This document shows, in pieces, positions 8,801 to 16,781 of a stretch of DNA of 32,913 nucleotides. The stretch lies in NCBI GenBank assembly GCA_016928395.1, contig JAFGKV010000319.1, positions 1 through 32,913 on the forward strand, written 5' to 3'. Numbering within the stretch: the first letter of the stretch is position 1; the number at the start of each line of letters is the position of its first letter. A model generated the notes under the pieces. That model did no database searches. It saw nothing but the letters and a program-made list of their open reading frames with translations, and had not been told where the DNA came from. The stretch comes from Candidatus Fermentibacterota bacterium (GTDB taxonomy: Bacteria > JAFGKV01). Both the position numbers and the translations under genes were made by a program.

Positions 8801-9960
8801 GCACGTTGGTCTTAGCCGATCTCATCTGGCATCCCCTGGTTCCGGCAGGCGCCGGCAATCGCCAACGTATCCTCTCCTTGGCGGCGTGCGGCCCCGGAGT
8901 AAGGGCGCACTTGATCGGCCCTGGTCCGTTTCCCGATGCCACCGGTCTACCGGTGGTGACCGTCAAGCCATGGAGGCCGATCTGGCGTCCCCCGTGGTTC
9001 AATCCTGACCTGCTTGGCTTTCTTCCCCCGCGGGCCATCAGGAGGATGGCCCGTGCCGCAGCTGCCTTACACCCGGATATCGTGCTGTCGGAAGGGCTCT
9101 GGGCCGTGCCTGCCGGTTCTCAGACGGCTCGACTCACGGGGCGCCCGCTGGCCGTCACTGTCAACAACATCGAACATGTCGTTTTGCTCCAACGCAGGAA
9201 GCTGGCATGGGCGACGGCCGTTCGGTTCATCGAGCGCTCCTGGTATGCCAGGGCCGACCTGCTCATCGCAATGTCCACGGAGGATGCGAGGCGTCTGAAA
9301 TGCGTGCTGGGGAGATCCTGCCCGCGAGTCGAGGTGGTGCCCAATGGAGTGGAGCCCCCTTCTGAACTGGGAGTGCAGGCTGATGTCCCCCATCCCAATG
9401 TCATGTTCCTGGGCAAAACCGACTATCCACCCAATGCCGAGGCAATCCGGGAACTGCAGCACAGTTGGCTTCCGGCCGCCCGCAGTCTGGGCATTCCCGT
9501 CACCGCGGTCGTGGTTGGTGGGCCCAGGGCGCCTGCCTGGCAGGGTGATCTGGTCTTCAGCGGCTATGTGGATGCTGTGTGGCCCTGGATCAACGCAGCC
9601 GATGTGTGCGTCGCGCCACTCATATCCGGGAGCGGCACCCGCCTCAAGGTACTGACCTATCTGGCAGCGGGAAGGCCGGTGATCGCCACGGAGGTGGCGG
9701 TTGAGGGGTTGGGCATGGCGCCGGAGATCCACTACCTCCGCGCCGAGACCGGCGAGGAGTTCGCGGCTGCACTCGCACGGGTTCGCGGTACACCAGAGTT
9801 GGCAGCCGAGTTGGGCCGACGTGGAAAGGAGCTGGCTCAACGATTCTCATGGAATGCGATTGGGAAACACTGGGCCGGCGTGCTCCAGTCGGCCGCGGGT
9901 GGGGCTCCCACGGATTCGTCTCTCGTGGGAGCGGAGGCCCGTGTCACTCATCCGCGATGA
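8797..9960 (+). CDS. Family 4-like glycosyltransferase (GT-B fold)
   Basis: A 387-residue cytoplasmic protein. It has the N-terminal half of a GT4 enzyme with an early glycine-rich loop (VPAGAGNRQR), then VVPNGVE at the start of the donor-binding Rossmann half, NVMFLGKTDYPPNAEAI, and SGSGTRLKVLTYLAAGRPVI near the C-terminus. These are hallmarks of the GT4 group that trims or builds surface glycans. In many relatives the segment after GTRLK reads VLEAMAAG; here the Glu is replaced by Thr. ATG at 8797 forms an ATGA overlap with the upstream GT-C gene; an in-frame ATG at 8788 is the alternative. It is the last gene of the glycan operon and probably acts on the lipid-linked unit later flipped. 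Confidence 0.88.
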   Translation: MSTLVLADLIWHPLVPAGAGNRQRILSLAACGPGVRAHLIGPGPFPDATGLPVVTVKPWRPIWRPPWFNPDLLGFLPPRAIRRMARAAAALHPDIVLSEGLWAVPAGSQTARLTGRPLAVTVNNIEHVVLLQRRKLAWATAVRFIERSWYARADLLIAMSTEDARRLKCVLGRSCPRVEVVPNGVEPPSELGVQADVPHPNVMFLGKTDYPPNAEAIRELQHSWLPAARSLGIPVTAVVVGGPRAPAWQGDLVFSGYVDAVWPWINAADVCVAPLISGSGTRLKVLTYLAAGRPVIATEVAVEGLGMAPEIHYLRAETGEEFAAALARVRGTPELAAELGRRGKELAQRFSWNAIGKHWAGVLQSAAGGAPTDSSLVGAEARVTHPR

Positions 9961-10143
9961 GGAGGTGACCGCCGCGAACCTGCCACCTCAGCCAGTCGGC
10001 CGCCACCAGTTGTGTTCCCGGGCCTCTGTTCTGCGCGTCAATGGATCCTCAACGCCACCGCACTAGCAATCCTAGTCGAATCAGCGGGTCACATCTCGGC
10101 TGCGATATCGATGGCGCTGTCAACCCCAGACCCTCTTCCCGCC

Positions 10144-10165
10144 GGGCGACCAGGGACGGTCGCCC
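10144..10165 (+). repeat. Dispersed palindromic element, copy A
   Basis: The arms GGGCGACC (10144-10151) and GGTCGCCC (10158-10165) are perfect inverted repeats around AGGGAC. The minus strand of 27641-27662 carries the same 22 bases with one difference. Flanking GCC and CAAC are also similar. Comparable palindromes are familiar from intergenic regions of several environmental phyla (recollection, not a search). Confidence 0.65.
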
Positions 10166-10235
10166 CAACAAAGTCAGAGTGCCATCGTCCCGGACCCTGC
10201 GCCCTGATCAGTCACACGCCATAGACAGAACCAGT

Positions 10236-10260
10236 ACGGGGCCGCCAAAGACGGCCCCGT
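10236..10260 (-). terminator. Probable terminator hairpin of thioredoxin gene
   Basis: A perfect 9-bp stem (ACGGGGCCG and CGGCCCCGT) with a seven-base loop lies 30 bases past the thioredoxin stop codon on the minus strand. The following T content is modest (ACTGGTTCTGTC), so it may be a weak intrinsic terminator. It could also serve the converging glycan operon. Confidence 0.6.
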
Positions 10261-10289
10261 GCGGGGAGGAGGATGCTGGTACGGAAGTC

Positions 10290-10679
10290 CTAGACAGGAG
10301 GTGAGGCGAGCATGCCGTCGAGCGTCTTCCTGAACTCCGTGTCAGGCCGAACACCGACAAGCTGCGTGACCGCCTTGCCATCTGAAAAGATGGCGACCGT
10401 GGGAATCCCGCGTACGCCGAGCTTGCCTGCCCATGCCTGATGATCGTCAACATTGATCTTGGCGAAGATGGCCTTGCCATCGTATTCCTTCGCCAGCTTT
10501 TCAATGGTCGGCGCGAGCATGACGCATGGCGCGCACCACGGAGCCCAGAAGTCAACCACTACTGGGCCGGTGGCAGTTGGAAGCAGCACATCCAGCTCTT
10601 CGTCGGATAGATGTTTCACCAAGCTGTCCGCACTGTGTTCCTCGTCGGCAGGTTTCCTAAGAAGGTCGGCAATTCCCAT
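10290..10679 (-). CDS. trxA: Thioredoxin
   Basis: A 129-residue thioredoxin fold protein with the redox motif WCAPC (W48-C52), the preceding VVDFWAP strand, and the cis-proline in GIPTV (P93). This motif fits a general cytoplasmic thiol-disulfide reductase. The first 25 or so residues (MGIADLLRKPADEEHSADSL) form a short charged extension absent from minimal thioredoxins; there is no signal peptide. The ATG at 10679 follows a GAGGAAG ribosome site, whereas the open frame upstream to 10868 is not thioredoxin-like. It is a single gene with its own terminator hairpin. Confidence 0.95.
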   Translation of the reverse strand: MGIADLLRKPADEEHSADSLVKHLSDEELDVLLPTATGPVVVDFWAPWCAPCVMLAPTIEKLAKEYDGKAIFAKINVDDHQAWAGKLGVRGIPTVAIFSDGKAVTQLVGVRPDTEFRKTLDGMLASPPV

Positions 10680-10989
10680 GTTCGTCTTCCTCTCTATGTG
10701 CCCACCAGATGGTAGGGCTCCCGTTGCCGTGAATGGAACCCTCGTTGAGCCCGGGGAGTTCCGCAAGAAGCCTCCAGACGAGCAGTGGCGCTCCGGGAGG
10801 GCTGGCAATCTCGCATGTGCAGGGCGATGTGCGCCGGTCGAACGCTCCTGCAAGGATCCCGGTATCATGTCTCACGGCATGCCTTATTGACAGGAAGCCG
10901 TTCTTATGCAGAAGTCGTGCCGGAGGCCCTGCACTGTGGACCCGATTCCGGCACACCCCTGCCAAAGAGGGGCCGCGCCTGACGGGGGG
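10680..10989. other. Intergenic region upstream of thioredoxin
   Basis: This 310-base stretch lies between the DUF362 stop and the thioredoxin start on the minus strand. A short CCCCT...AGGGG inverted repeat near 10961-10977 could end the DUF362 transcript but has no T-tract. The thioredoxin promoter should be here; no confident -35/-10 pair was found. Small open frames look like shadows. Confidence 0.5.
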
Positions 10990-12321
10990 TCAGTATTCCG
11001 CAGTAACCGTGTAGAAACCGAAGGGTTCGCCGGCCACGCCCACGTGGGTGAATGTCGCTCCCACCGTTGACCCGATCAAAGTTCCCGGGGCCTGGGGATA
11101 GGCAATGCTGTGGCGGTACACGTTGTAGTTGGAGACACCTGCCACTGCATCCCAGTCTAGTACCACATCGCTTCCCACTGTGGTGCTGCGCACGTTCTGC
11201 ACCTGGGCGGGAGGAACCGACGGATTCGTGATCTGAACCAGGTCGATGTTGGCGGGGTTGTTCGTGCCCAGGTTGAAAGGCGCGCCGGCGGCGGCATTGA
11301 CATGCGCGGGGTTCAAAGGCGGGGCCCCCACTAAGGACCGGTAATAGTTCAGCACCTGGGTCATCTGGTAGTCCACCGCCACGGGATCGGTGCCCAGGAT
11401 GATGGTCTTGGGCACGCAGTCCACAGCCGCCTGGGGGCCGTACTGGCAGCAGCCGAAGAGCCCGTCGATCATGAAGACCCGCTGGATGTTATCGAAGGAG
11501 TCACGGAGGTATGCGCTGAGTCCTGGGATACCTCGAGAAATGCCGGAGCCGTGCATCGAGCCTATCCGGATATTGTCAAAGGACCCGTAATGGTTCTTGA
11601 GTACGCCAGTGATCTGGGCGTCACTGTGGTAGCCAAGCACTCCGACATTTATCATGTAGTCCGTGTAGTCAGTGATAATGGTTGCTGGGTGGTGACTGCT
11701 GTCTGGCGTCGGAAACGGATGGTCGATGGTACAAATGGAAGACATGCTGAAGCCAAGGCCGTCCCCAACGAGATCATTCCCGATTCCCGGACCAGAGTAG
11801 TCGTTCGTCCATACTCTGTAGTCTTCCACGGCATAGTAGACCTGGACGCCGGGGCCGCCGAGATTGATGGTGTAGCCGCTGCCGACAATGGGAGCCTTAT
11901 CGAGATCCCAGACCATGATGCTCTCCAGGGGGATGGGCATGGCGCCGAGAGGCATCTGCCGCAGCCCCTGGACCACTGCATCGGTCACGCAGGGGTGCAC
12001 GACCGCCTTCCTGGGCTCCCACCGCTCCCCGTTGGAGTTGTTCTCCTTGAGGCTCACCTTGCTGGACGATGTGATCCCCGGGAGCAGGGAATACCACGCA
12101 GAACCTATGGTGGGCTGGCCCGTGAGCTGCTTGATGCCTGCATTGACCATCTGACGAACGATATCGGCATATACAGTCGATCCCGATACCGCGTTTTCAT
12201 CGGTGACGATGACCACCCTGGTGTTTCGGGCAGATCCGGCGAACAGCTCGTGCGGAATGACGCTGCCGACTGCGGTGGCGATACTGCCGGCGAGGAATCG
12301 TCTCCTGGTGATCATGCGCAT
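10990..12321 (-). CDS. Tat-exported DUF362 protein with C-terminal Fn3-like domain
   Basis: About 443 residues. The N-terminus MRMITRRRFLAGSIATAVGS has a twin-arginine motif (RRRFLAG) and hydrophobic core, so export of a folded protein by Tat is likely. The body shows DUF362 features: KVSLKENN near residue 90, and IILGTDPVAVDYQ near 315. That second motif (xxGxDPVAxD) is the best-conserved DUF362 signature. Residues from about 360 form a fibronectin-type-III-like tail (VVLDWDAVAGVSNYNVYRH). The biochemical role of DUF362 is not established; some members carry Fe-S clusters. Clustered Cys occur only in GCCQYG plus DCVP. The start at 12321 follows GAAAGAGAG; ATG 12315 is also possible, and the longer frame would need a TTG. 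Confidence 0.8.
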   Translation of the reverse strand: MRMITRRRFLAGSIATAVGSVIPHELFAGSARNTRVVIVTDENAVSGSTVYADIVRQMVNAGIKQLTGQPTIGSAWYSLLPGITSSSKVSLKENNSNGERWEPRKAVVHPCVTDAVVQGLRQMPLGAMPIPLESIMVWDLDKAPIVGSGYTINLGGPGVQVYYAVEDYRVWTNDYSGPGIGNDLVGDGLGFSMSSICTIDHPFPTPDSSHHPATIITDYTDYMINVGVLGYHSDAQITGVLKNHYGSFDNIRIGSMHGSGISRGIPGLSAYLRDSFDNIQRVFMIDGLFGCCQYGPQAAVDCVPKTIILGTDPVAVDYQMTQVLNYYRSLVGAPPLNPAHVNAAAGAPFNLGTNNPANIDLVQITNPSVPPAQVQNVRSTTVGSDVVLDWDAVAGVSNYNVYRHSIAYPQAPGTLIGSTVGATFTHVGVAGEPFGFYTVTAEY

Positions 12322-12628
12322 GCTCTCTCTTTCACGGGGCAACGTGTCGATGGAAGCCAGGTGCGTGCTCAGGAATGGCGGGGACGAAACCTGGCCTGGC
12401 AGCCCGCGTCAATGACAAATGGCGGAGAATGCTCCGTTCGGGTTCGAAGTTGACGGTGTGTCCACTCCGAGGGGGACTCTCAGCACACGGGGGTTGTCAT
12501 CTCTGCCCCTATCGAGGGAGGGCAATCGGCTACCGTGCAGCCGTGTCGGATAGACCAGTGGCCTCAGCCGCAGCCTCCGGTTCAGTTGGGCCGAAGACCT
12601 TCCTGGGTTCGGCGCACTCGTCACCGGG

Positions 12629-13231
12629 TCAACTGAGCAGAGTCATGACTGCCCCGGCAACCAAAGGGATGCGAAGGTTGTCATCCAGGGGAATCGGCAG
12701 GAATTCTACGATGGCCGCGGTGACCGCGCCGTACGCGGCAAGCCAGGGCGAGACGAAGGCGATTCCGATCAGCCATGACACGACGACATTTGCGGTGAAC
12801 CCTTCGAAGCTCTTGCCGAACAGCCGGTAGCTGCCAAAGGCTTTGCCGACGATGGCCGCGGCGGAATCGCCCAGGATGAGGAAGCTCAGCGCCGCCGCGG
12901 CGATATGCCGGTCATACAGGTAGTAGGTGCACAGGGATCCGGTGAGGACAAATGTGGAGCCGGTGAACGTGAACGACTCGTGTTCGCGGACCACCGAGCC
13001 GAAGAAGCGGCTGAAGACGTTGGCAAAACGCCTGTTCTCCAAACGCGCATACTCGATGCAGAGCATCACGACGCTCGCCCCAAGCAGGATCGGCATCATG
13101 ATGTAGCGAGGCAGGAAGCGGCAGCCCAGCGGTATGGCCATGGCGGCCACGTGAACCGACTTGCGTTCGATTTCCCGTGCCAGCATCCCTTTGGTGGACG
13201 GCTGGCGCGAAGTGTCGCCGGGAAAGGCCAT
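12629..13231 (-). CDS. CTP-dependent lipid kinase / phosphatidate cytidylyltransferase-like membrane protein
   Basis: A 200-residue polytopic membrane protein. It opens with REIERKSVH, then has several hydrophobic helices and the signature LILGDSAAAIVGKAFGSYR followed by GKSFEG. This combination is typical of the dolichol kinase / CTP-dependent diacylglycerol kinase / CDP-diglyceride synthase superfamily (Sec59, Dgk1, VTE5). Bacterial members are about 200 residues, as here. It probably phosphorylates a lipid or polyprenol using CTP at the cytoplasmic membrane; the substrate is unknown. ATG at 13231 is preceded by GGTAGGTG; a GTG at 13234 is the alternative. A link to the polyprenyl-dependent glycan operon 2.7 kb away is possible but not shown. 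Confidence 0.8.
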   Translation of the reverse strand: MAFPGDTSRQPSTKGMLAREIERKSVHVAAMAIPLGCRFLPRYIMMPILLGASVVMLCIEYARLENRRFANVFSRFFGSVVREHESFTFTGSTFVLTGSLCTYYLYDRHIAAAALSFLILGDSAAAIVGKAFGSYRLFGKSFEGFTANVVVSWLIGIAFVSPWLAAYGAVTAAIVEFLPIPLDDNLRIPLVAGAVMTLLS

Positions 13232-13262
13232 CACCTACCCGCTTCCGTGGGACGAATGAACG

Positions 13263-13287
13263 GGGGAAGGCGAGCTTCGCCTTCCCC
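13263..13287 (-). terminator. Terminator hairpin after tRNA genes
   Basis: A perfect 11-bp stem (GGGGAAGGCGA / TCGCCTTCCCC) with a three-base loop lies just past the 3' end of tRNA-Glu in the minus-strand direction. The sequence after it (CGTTCATTCG) is only moderately T-rich. It most likely ends the tRNA transcript before the lipid-kinase gene. Confidence 0.65.
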
Positions 13288-13290
13288 GTC

Positions 13291-13365
13291 TGGTAGCGCC
13301 ACGGGGAATCGAACCCCGGTTTGATGGCTGAGAACCACCCGTCCTAACCCCTAGACGATGGCGCC
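13291..13365 (-). tRNA. tRNA-Glu (anticodon CTC)
   Basis: The 75-nt cloverleaf can be folded by hand. The acceptor arm is GGCGCCA with TGGCGCT (one G-U). The anticodon stem GGTGG/CCATC carries loop TTCTCAG, giving anticodon CTC for GAG codons. The T arm CGGGG-TTCGATT-CCCCG is perfect. The 3' CCA is encoded. It is the second gene of a tRNA pair with 14 bases between the genes. Confidence 0.95.
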
Positions 13366-13379
13366 ACGAGTAGTCGAAC

Positions 13380-13453
13380 TGGCTGGGGAGCAGGGATTCG
13401 AACCCCAATACCATGGTCCAGAGCCATGTGTCCTGCCGTTGGACGACTCCCCA
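13380..13453 (-). tRNA. tRNA-Gln (anticodon CTG)
   Basis: The 74-nt cloverleaf has acceptor arm TGGGGAG/CTCCCCA, anticodon stem CATGG/CCATG with loop CTCTGGA (anticodon CTG for CAG codons), a T arm with loop TTCGAAT, discriminator G and an encoded CCA. It is transcribed first, followed by tRNA-Glu. Confidence 0.95.
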
Positions 13454-13499
13454 TCCACTCCCCGCATTCTTCGACAGAAGAACACACCCTCCAGAGATG

Positions 13500-13527
13500 C
13501 TTATCTGCCGGGTGAGAATACAGTAAA
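13500..13527 (-). promoter_or_regulatory. Possible sigma70-type promoter of the tRNA pair
   Basis: On the minus strand TTTACT (13527-13522) and GATAAG (13505-13500) are spaced by 16 bases and would start transcription about 40 bases before mature tRNA-Gln. Each hexamer matches the consensus at about four of six positions, so this is weak evidence. Confidence 0.3.
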
Positions 13528-13753
13528 TGAATGAACGAGACAAGCTAGAGACAAGAGGCGGCGCGGTCAAGCCATCCGCGATGGGATGCGTCAGGCATTC
13601 CCAGATCTTCACCCGTTGCTTCCCGGGGCGTCCATGCCGAGGCGCCTCGCGGCCTTGCCTCCCACATGAACCCTCTCTACCTTGGCGGGTCACGCTCATT
13701 TCACTGACACCACGACCGCGCCTGCGCGGGTTCATCATCATGGAGGCACCTGT

Positions 13754-14764
13754 ATGGACTGGGACAACCTCGGGTTCAAAGTCGTTCCCACCAAGACGCT
13801 GTACGTGGCGCGTACAGATGAGAACCTCCAGTGGCAACCTGGCGCCTGCGTGCCGTACGGCCCCCTGGAGATCCATCCCGCATCCGGAGCCCTCAACTAC
13901 GGCCAGAGCGGTTTCGAGGGCATGAAAGCCTTCGATGCGGCCGGTCGCTCGGTGGTCTTGTTCCGGCCGCACGATAATGCCCGAAGGATGCAGCAGCTTG
14001 CCGAGCGCCTTTGCATGCCTCCCTACCCCGTGGATGACTTCGTGGCAGCCGTACTATCCGTGGTGAATGAGAACCGGGAGTTCATACCTCCCGGAGACAA
14101 GGGAAGCCTCTACATCCGTCCGGTTCTGTCTGGCAGTGGGCCGGTGCTCGGTGTCGGGCCGGCCAGCTCGTATATCTTCTATGTCTTCGTCTCTCCCGTG
14201 GGGCCATACTTCAAGGGCGGCATCCGTCCCATCGATCTGCTGGTAACGGATTACCACCGCGCCGCTCCCAACGGAACCGGCAATGTGAAAGCCGCAGGCA
14301 ACTATGCCGCGAGCCTGAAGCCGTTGACCGGCGCCAAGAGCGCCGGCTATGACGAGGTTCTGTATTTGGATGCCCGGGAAGACATCTTTGTCGAAGAGGT
14401 TGGGGCCGCCAACTTCTTTGCCGTGCTCAAGTCTGGTGTCATCGTGACGCCCCGTCATGGTTCCATTCTCCCCGGCATCACCAGGGACTCGATCATCCGG
14501 CTCTCCATGGAGCATTTCTCGTGGCAGGTTGAGGAACGGGATATCGAGATTCACGAGGTACTTGGCGAAGCCGCGGAGTGTTTCAGTACCGGCACCGCCG
14601 CGGTGGTCACGCCTATCGGCAGTATTACCTACCGAGGCGCGCGCCACGCGTTATCGGACGGGAAGCCCGGTGAGAAGACCATGGCCCTCCGTGATAGGCT
14701 GGTAGGGATTCAACGCAAGAAGTATCCGGATCCTTACTCTTGGGTCGTGGAGGTGCCACGATAG
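13754..14764 (+). CDS. ilvE: Branched-chain amino acid aminotransferase
   Basis: A 336-residue fold-type IV PLP enzyme that interconverts Leu, Ile and Val with their 2-oxo acids. Visible signatures are ALNYGQSGFEGMKAF near residue 46, YIRPVLSGSGPVLGV near 120, the PLP-lysine motif GTGNVKAAGNYAASL (Lys179), and EVGAANFF near 215 with GSILPGITRDSII shortly after. Length and motifs match the larger BCAT group that carries GNxKxxGNYA. ATG at 13754 has GGAGG seven bases upstream; the frame upstream to 13682 lacks this. The 300 bases upstream, back to the tRNA genes, hold a small GC hairpin (13716-13729) but no convincing leader peptide. The downstream HPr-kinase-like gene follows after 221 bases. 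Confidence 0.95.
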   Translation: MDWDNLGFKVVPTKTLYVARTDENLQWQPGACVPYGPLEIHPASGALNYGQSGFEGMKAFDAAGRSVVLFRPHDNARRMQQLAERLCMPPYPVDDFVAAVLSVVNENREFIPPGDKGSLYIRPVLSGSGPVLGVGPASSYIFYVFVSPVGPYFKGGIRPIDLLVTDYHRAAPNGTGNVKAAGNYAASLKPLTGAKSAGYDEVLYLDAREDIFVEEVGAANFFAVLKSGVIVTPRHGSILPGITRDSIIRLSMEHFSWQVEERDIEIHEVLGEAAECFSTGTAAVVTPIGSITYRGARHALSDGKPGEKTMALRDRLVGIQRKKYPDPYSWVVEVPR

Positions 14765-14794
14765 GCAACAGGGGCCCGTCACGGCTGGGCGTCG

Positions 14795-14986
14795 GTGCAA
14801 GAAGGGGGAATACCCGCTTCTCGGCGGTTTTCGAATGGAATCGTATCCGTCGATGAGCGAATCATGGCGCCGTCACACACGAGTGGTTTCATAGAGGTTG
14901 CCGATGTAGTGCCCGCTGCCGAACGGTTGGGGGGCTTCCGTCGAGCAGCGTACGTGGTTGTCATGCCTGAACAAGCAGGAGACTGA
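14795..14986 (+). CDS. Doubtful small ORF coupled to the kinase-like gene
   Basis: This 63-codon frame begins at a GTG with no ribosome site and ends TGATG, overlapping the start of the next gene by one base, an arrangement common in coupled genes. The product (ending RRAAYVVVMPEQAGD) resembles no family I know and has no signal peptide or motif. An internal ATG (14864) would leave about 40 residues. It may be chance; coding is not established. Confidence 0.22.
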   Translation: MQEGGIPASRRFSNGIVSVDERIMAPSHTSGFIEVADVVPAAERLGGFRRAAYVVVMPEQAGD

Positions 14987-15789
14987 TGAAGGAACTGACT
15001 CTCGAGATTGGTGGGCTGTCCACCACAATTGTCGTACCAGAGGAACCCATCGCTGAGGTTCTGCTGGATAGGTATGCGGCGTTCTTGATCCCGGAAACTA
15101 CGGACGAGTCGATCATCCGTGTCGAGCTGCTGACTGGATCCCTGGAGCAGGGCTACAGAGCTCCTACCATTGTCAGCGATGGCGATACCATCACCGTGAC
15201 TCGCCACGATTTGAGTGCAACCTCGCGGAATCGCGGCAAGACCTGGCACGCGAGGATGATCGCCAACGAGTACACCTTTGATTCGTGCCTCAGGGTTCTC
15301 TACACATTGCGGCTTCTCGAACACGAGGGCTTCCTCGTTCATGCCAGCGCCCAGCTTCGAAACGGCATCGGCTGCATCTTTACCGGTAAGAGCGAAGCCG
15401 GAAAGAGCACTATCAGCCGGCTCGGCACCGACAACCTCGTACTGTGCGATGAGCTTCCCATGGTGAGGAAGGTCAATGGAGGCTACAGGGTGTGGGGAAC
15501 ACCCTTCTGGGGGGAATTCGGCAAGGGTACCATCACCGCGTCGGGCGACGTGAAGACCGTATTCTTCCTGAACAAGGCGCCCTTCAACCGTAGCACGCCG
15601 CTGAGTTCCGCCAAGGCCTTGCCGCGCCTTCTGCAGACGACTCTCTTCTTCTCACGGGATCGCACCATGGTCGACGCTGCCATGCAGCGGTGTATGGACT
15701 TCCTCGACCATGTCAGCGCCTTCGATCTCTACTTCCGCCCAGAACCTGGGGTGTGGGAGGCAGTGGACAGCGCCCTGCCGCCAGCCTAG
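14986..15789 (+). CDS. HPr kinase (HprK)-related P-loop protein
   Basis: A 267-residue cytoplasmic protein. The C-terminal half has the HprK/PEP-carboxykinase-like order: HEGFLVHAS (His119), a strand GCIFTG, the P-loop GKSEAGKST (134-142), then NLVLCDELPMV (Asp155, Glu156) where HprK-like kinases have their acidic pair. The N-terminal 110 residues are unlike the HPr-binding domain of true HprK. Such stand-alone HprK-related kinases are known from peptide-modification loci, for example lasso peptide kinases that phosphorylate a C-terminal Ser of the precursor; others remain uncharacterised. Here a candidate precursor ending in Ser lies 1 kb downstream on the opposite strand. The ATG at 14986 has AGGAG four bases upstream. 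The target is unknown. Confidence 0.75.
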   Translation: MKELTLEIGGLSTTIVVPEEPIAEVLLDRYAAFLIPETTDESIIRVELLTGSLEQGYRAPTIVSDGDTITVTRHDLSATSRNRGKTWHARMIANEYTFDSCLRVLYTLRLLEHEGFLVHASAQLRNGIGCIFTGKSEAGKSTISRLGTDNLVLCDELPMVRKVNGGYRVWGTPFWGEFGKGTITASGDVKTVFFLNKAPFNRSTPLSSAKALPRLLQTTLFFSRDRTMVDAAMQRCMDFLDHVSAFDLYFRPEPGVWEAVDSALPPA

Positions 15790-15941
15790 CGCCTTCTGTC
15801 ACCCTCGCGGTGTCAGAAGGCCACAGTATTCGATTCACGGCCGCAGTTCGCGACGACTCACGATTCGAGGGTTCTCCCCTCCCCGTGCGACCCAGGCAGC
15901 CGCCACGCATGGGGCCGGTCTTTGTCAGCAGGCATCATCCC

Positions 15942-16622
15942 TTACCTGCTCCTGCCAGACGTGAGGAATCCGCGCGCCCAGTCCTCGAAACCGGGGCGCC
16001 CTGCCCTCTCCACCAGCTCCGATAGCGGGGCCAGGCTCATGAGCCGTCGTACAAGGGCAGCGTAGCGCCGGTATGCTCCCCGGCCACCTGCCGACAGTGC
16101 CTCCCATGTGGGTTCGCATCGGGGCGGTTCCAGGAGATCTCCCGAGGCAACGACGGCGAATCCTTCATAGAGCCACTCGGGCCCCATGGCATCCTCGTCA
16201 CCGCCCACGATGGCGATGTGGAGGCGGTGCGCGATCTCGTGGGCTAAGAGTCGCGGGTACGCGTCTGGCGTCGACCCATATTCGGGAGCAACGGACGCAT
16301 ACTCCTCGGGCGTAACCGCCACCAGTATCCGACACTCAAGAGCAGCGGCAAGCCCCGGGGTGGGCACCGGCAAATCGCGGGGCAGAGAATGGAGTGTCTT
16401 GATCCTTTCCCACAATGCAGCCTGGCTCTCGAATACCTCTACTCCCCTGTCGAAGAAGACTCCCATGCGGTGCGTCCATCCGTGGGCCGCCGCGAAACCC
16501 TCAATCGTGGCGTAGGCTGCAGAGACTGCCTCGGCAAACTCATCCCGACGAGGTTCCAGGAGTGGGGAGAGACGAAGAAGCGTGAACGCCTCCCGTGCGA
16601 TGTGCCCATCTGAGATCACCAC
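15942..16622 (-). CDS. HExxH metallopeptidase-like protein (gluzincin / MA-like)
   Basis: A 226-residue protein with LLAHEIAHRLH (zinc-binding His128 and His132, catalytic Glu129) and, about 20 residues on, WLYEGFAVVAS (Glu153), the usual third zinc ligand of gluzincins. This pair is typical of peptidase-MA-like proteins distantly related to thermolysin and M1. I see no signal peptide, so a cytoplasmic location is likely. The start is two adjacent GTG codons at 16622 and 16619. The gene converges with the HPr-kinase-like gene and lies downstream of the small-peptide unit but behind its terminator, so it is probably transcribed separately. Processing of the neighbouring small peptides is possible but not shown. 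Confidence 0.7.
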   Translation of the reverse strand: MVISDGHIAREAFTLLRLSPLLEPRRDEFAEAVSAAYATIEGFAAAHGWTHRMGVFFDRGVEVFESQAALWERIKTLHSLPRDLPVPTPGLAAALECRILVAVTPEEYASVAPEYGSTPDAYPRLLAHEIAHRLHIAIVGGDEDAMGPEWLYEGFAVVASGDLLEPPRCEPTWEALSAGGRGAYRRYAALVRRLMSLAPLSELVERAGRPGFEDWARGFLTSGRSR

Positions 16623-16724
16623 GGAATCTCTCTACACTCCCAGCGTCGGGCGTGTGCCATGAAGGCCTGTGGAGCAGCACCATCGAGGCCATCCGACGGA
16701 GAAGGCTATGTGACAGCAGGAAGG

Positions 16725-16761
16725 TGGGAAAAGGAAAGGGCCAGGCCTTGCGGCCTGGCCC
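16725..16761 (-). terminator. Strong intrinsic terminator of the small-peptide unit
   Basis: A perfect 10-bp stem (GGGCCAGGCC at 16738-16747, GGCCTGGCCC at 16752-16761) with a four-base loop is followed on the minus strand by TTTCCTTTTCCC. It lies 20 bases past the stop codon of the 83-residue peptide gene. This is the clearest rho-independent terminator in the window. Confidence 0.85.
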
Positions 16762-16781
16762 TCCACAAGATCCTGAATCGG

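Larger units (their letters stand above)
9961..10289. other. Intergenic region between convergent glycan operon and thioredoxin
   Basis: This 329-base stretch lies between two convergent genes. It holds a palindromic repeat at 10144-10165 and a terminator-like hairpin at 10236-10260, annotated separately. The short open frames across it are low-complexity Arg/Pro/Ser sequences with no ribosome sites and were not accepted as genes. Confidence 0.6.

Noticed and set aside
13454-13753. Attenuator or leader peptide before ilvE
   Set aside because: There is a small CCGCG/CGCGG hairpin, but no short frame rich in Ile, Leu or Val codons and no T-tract.
13235-13972. Minus-strand 245-codon frame
   Set aside because: It runs through both tRNA genes and the ilvE start region and resembles no protein.
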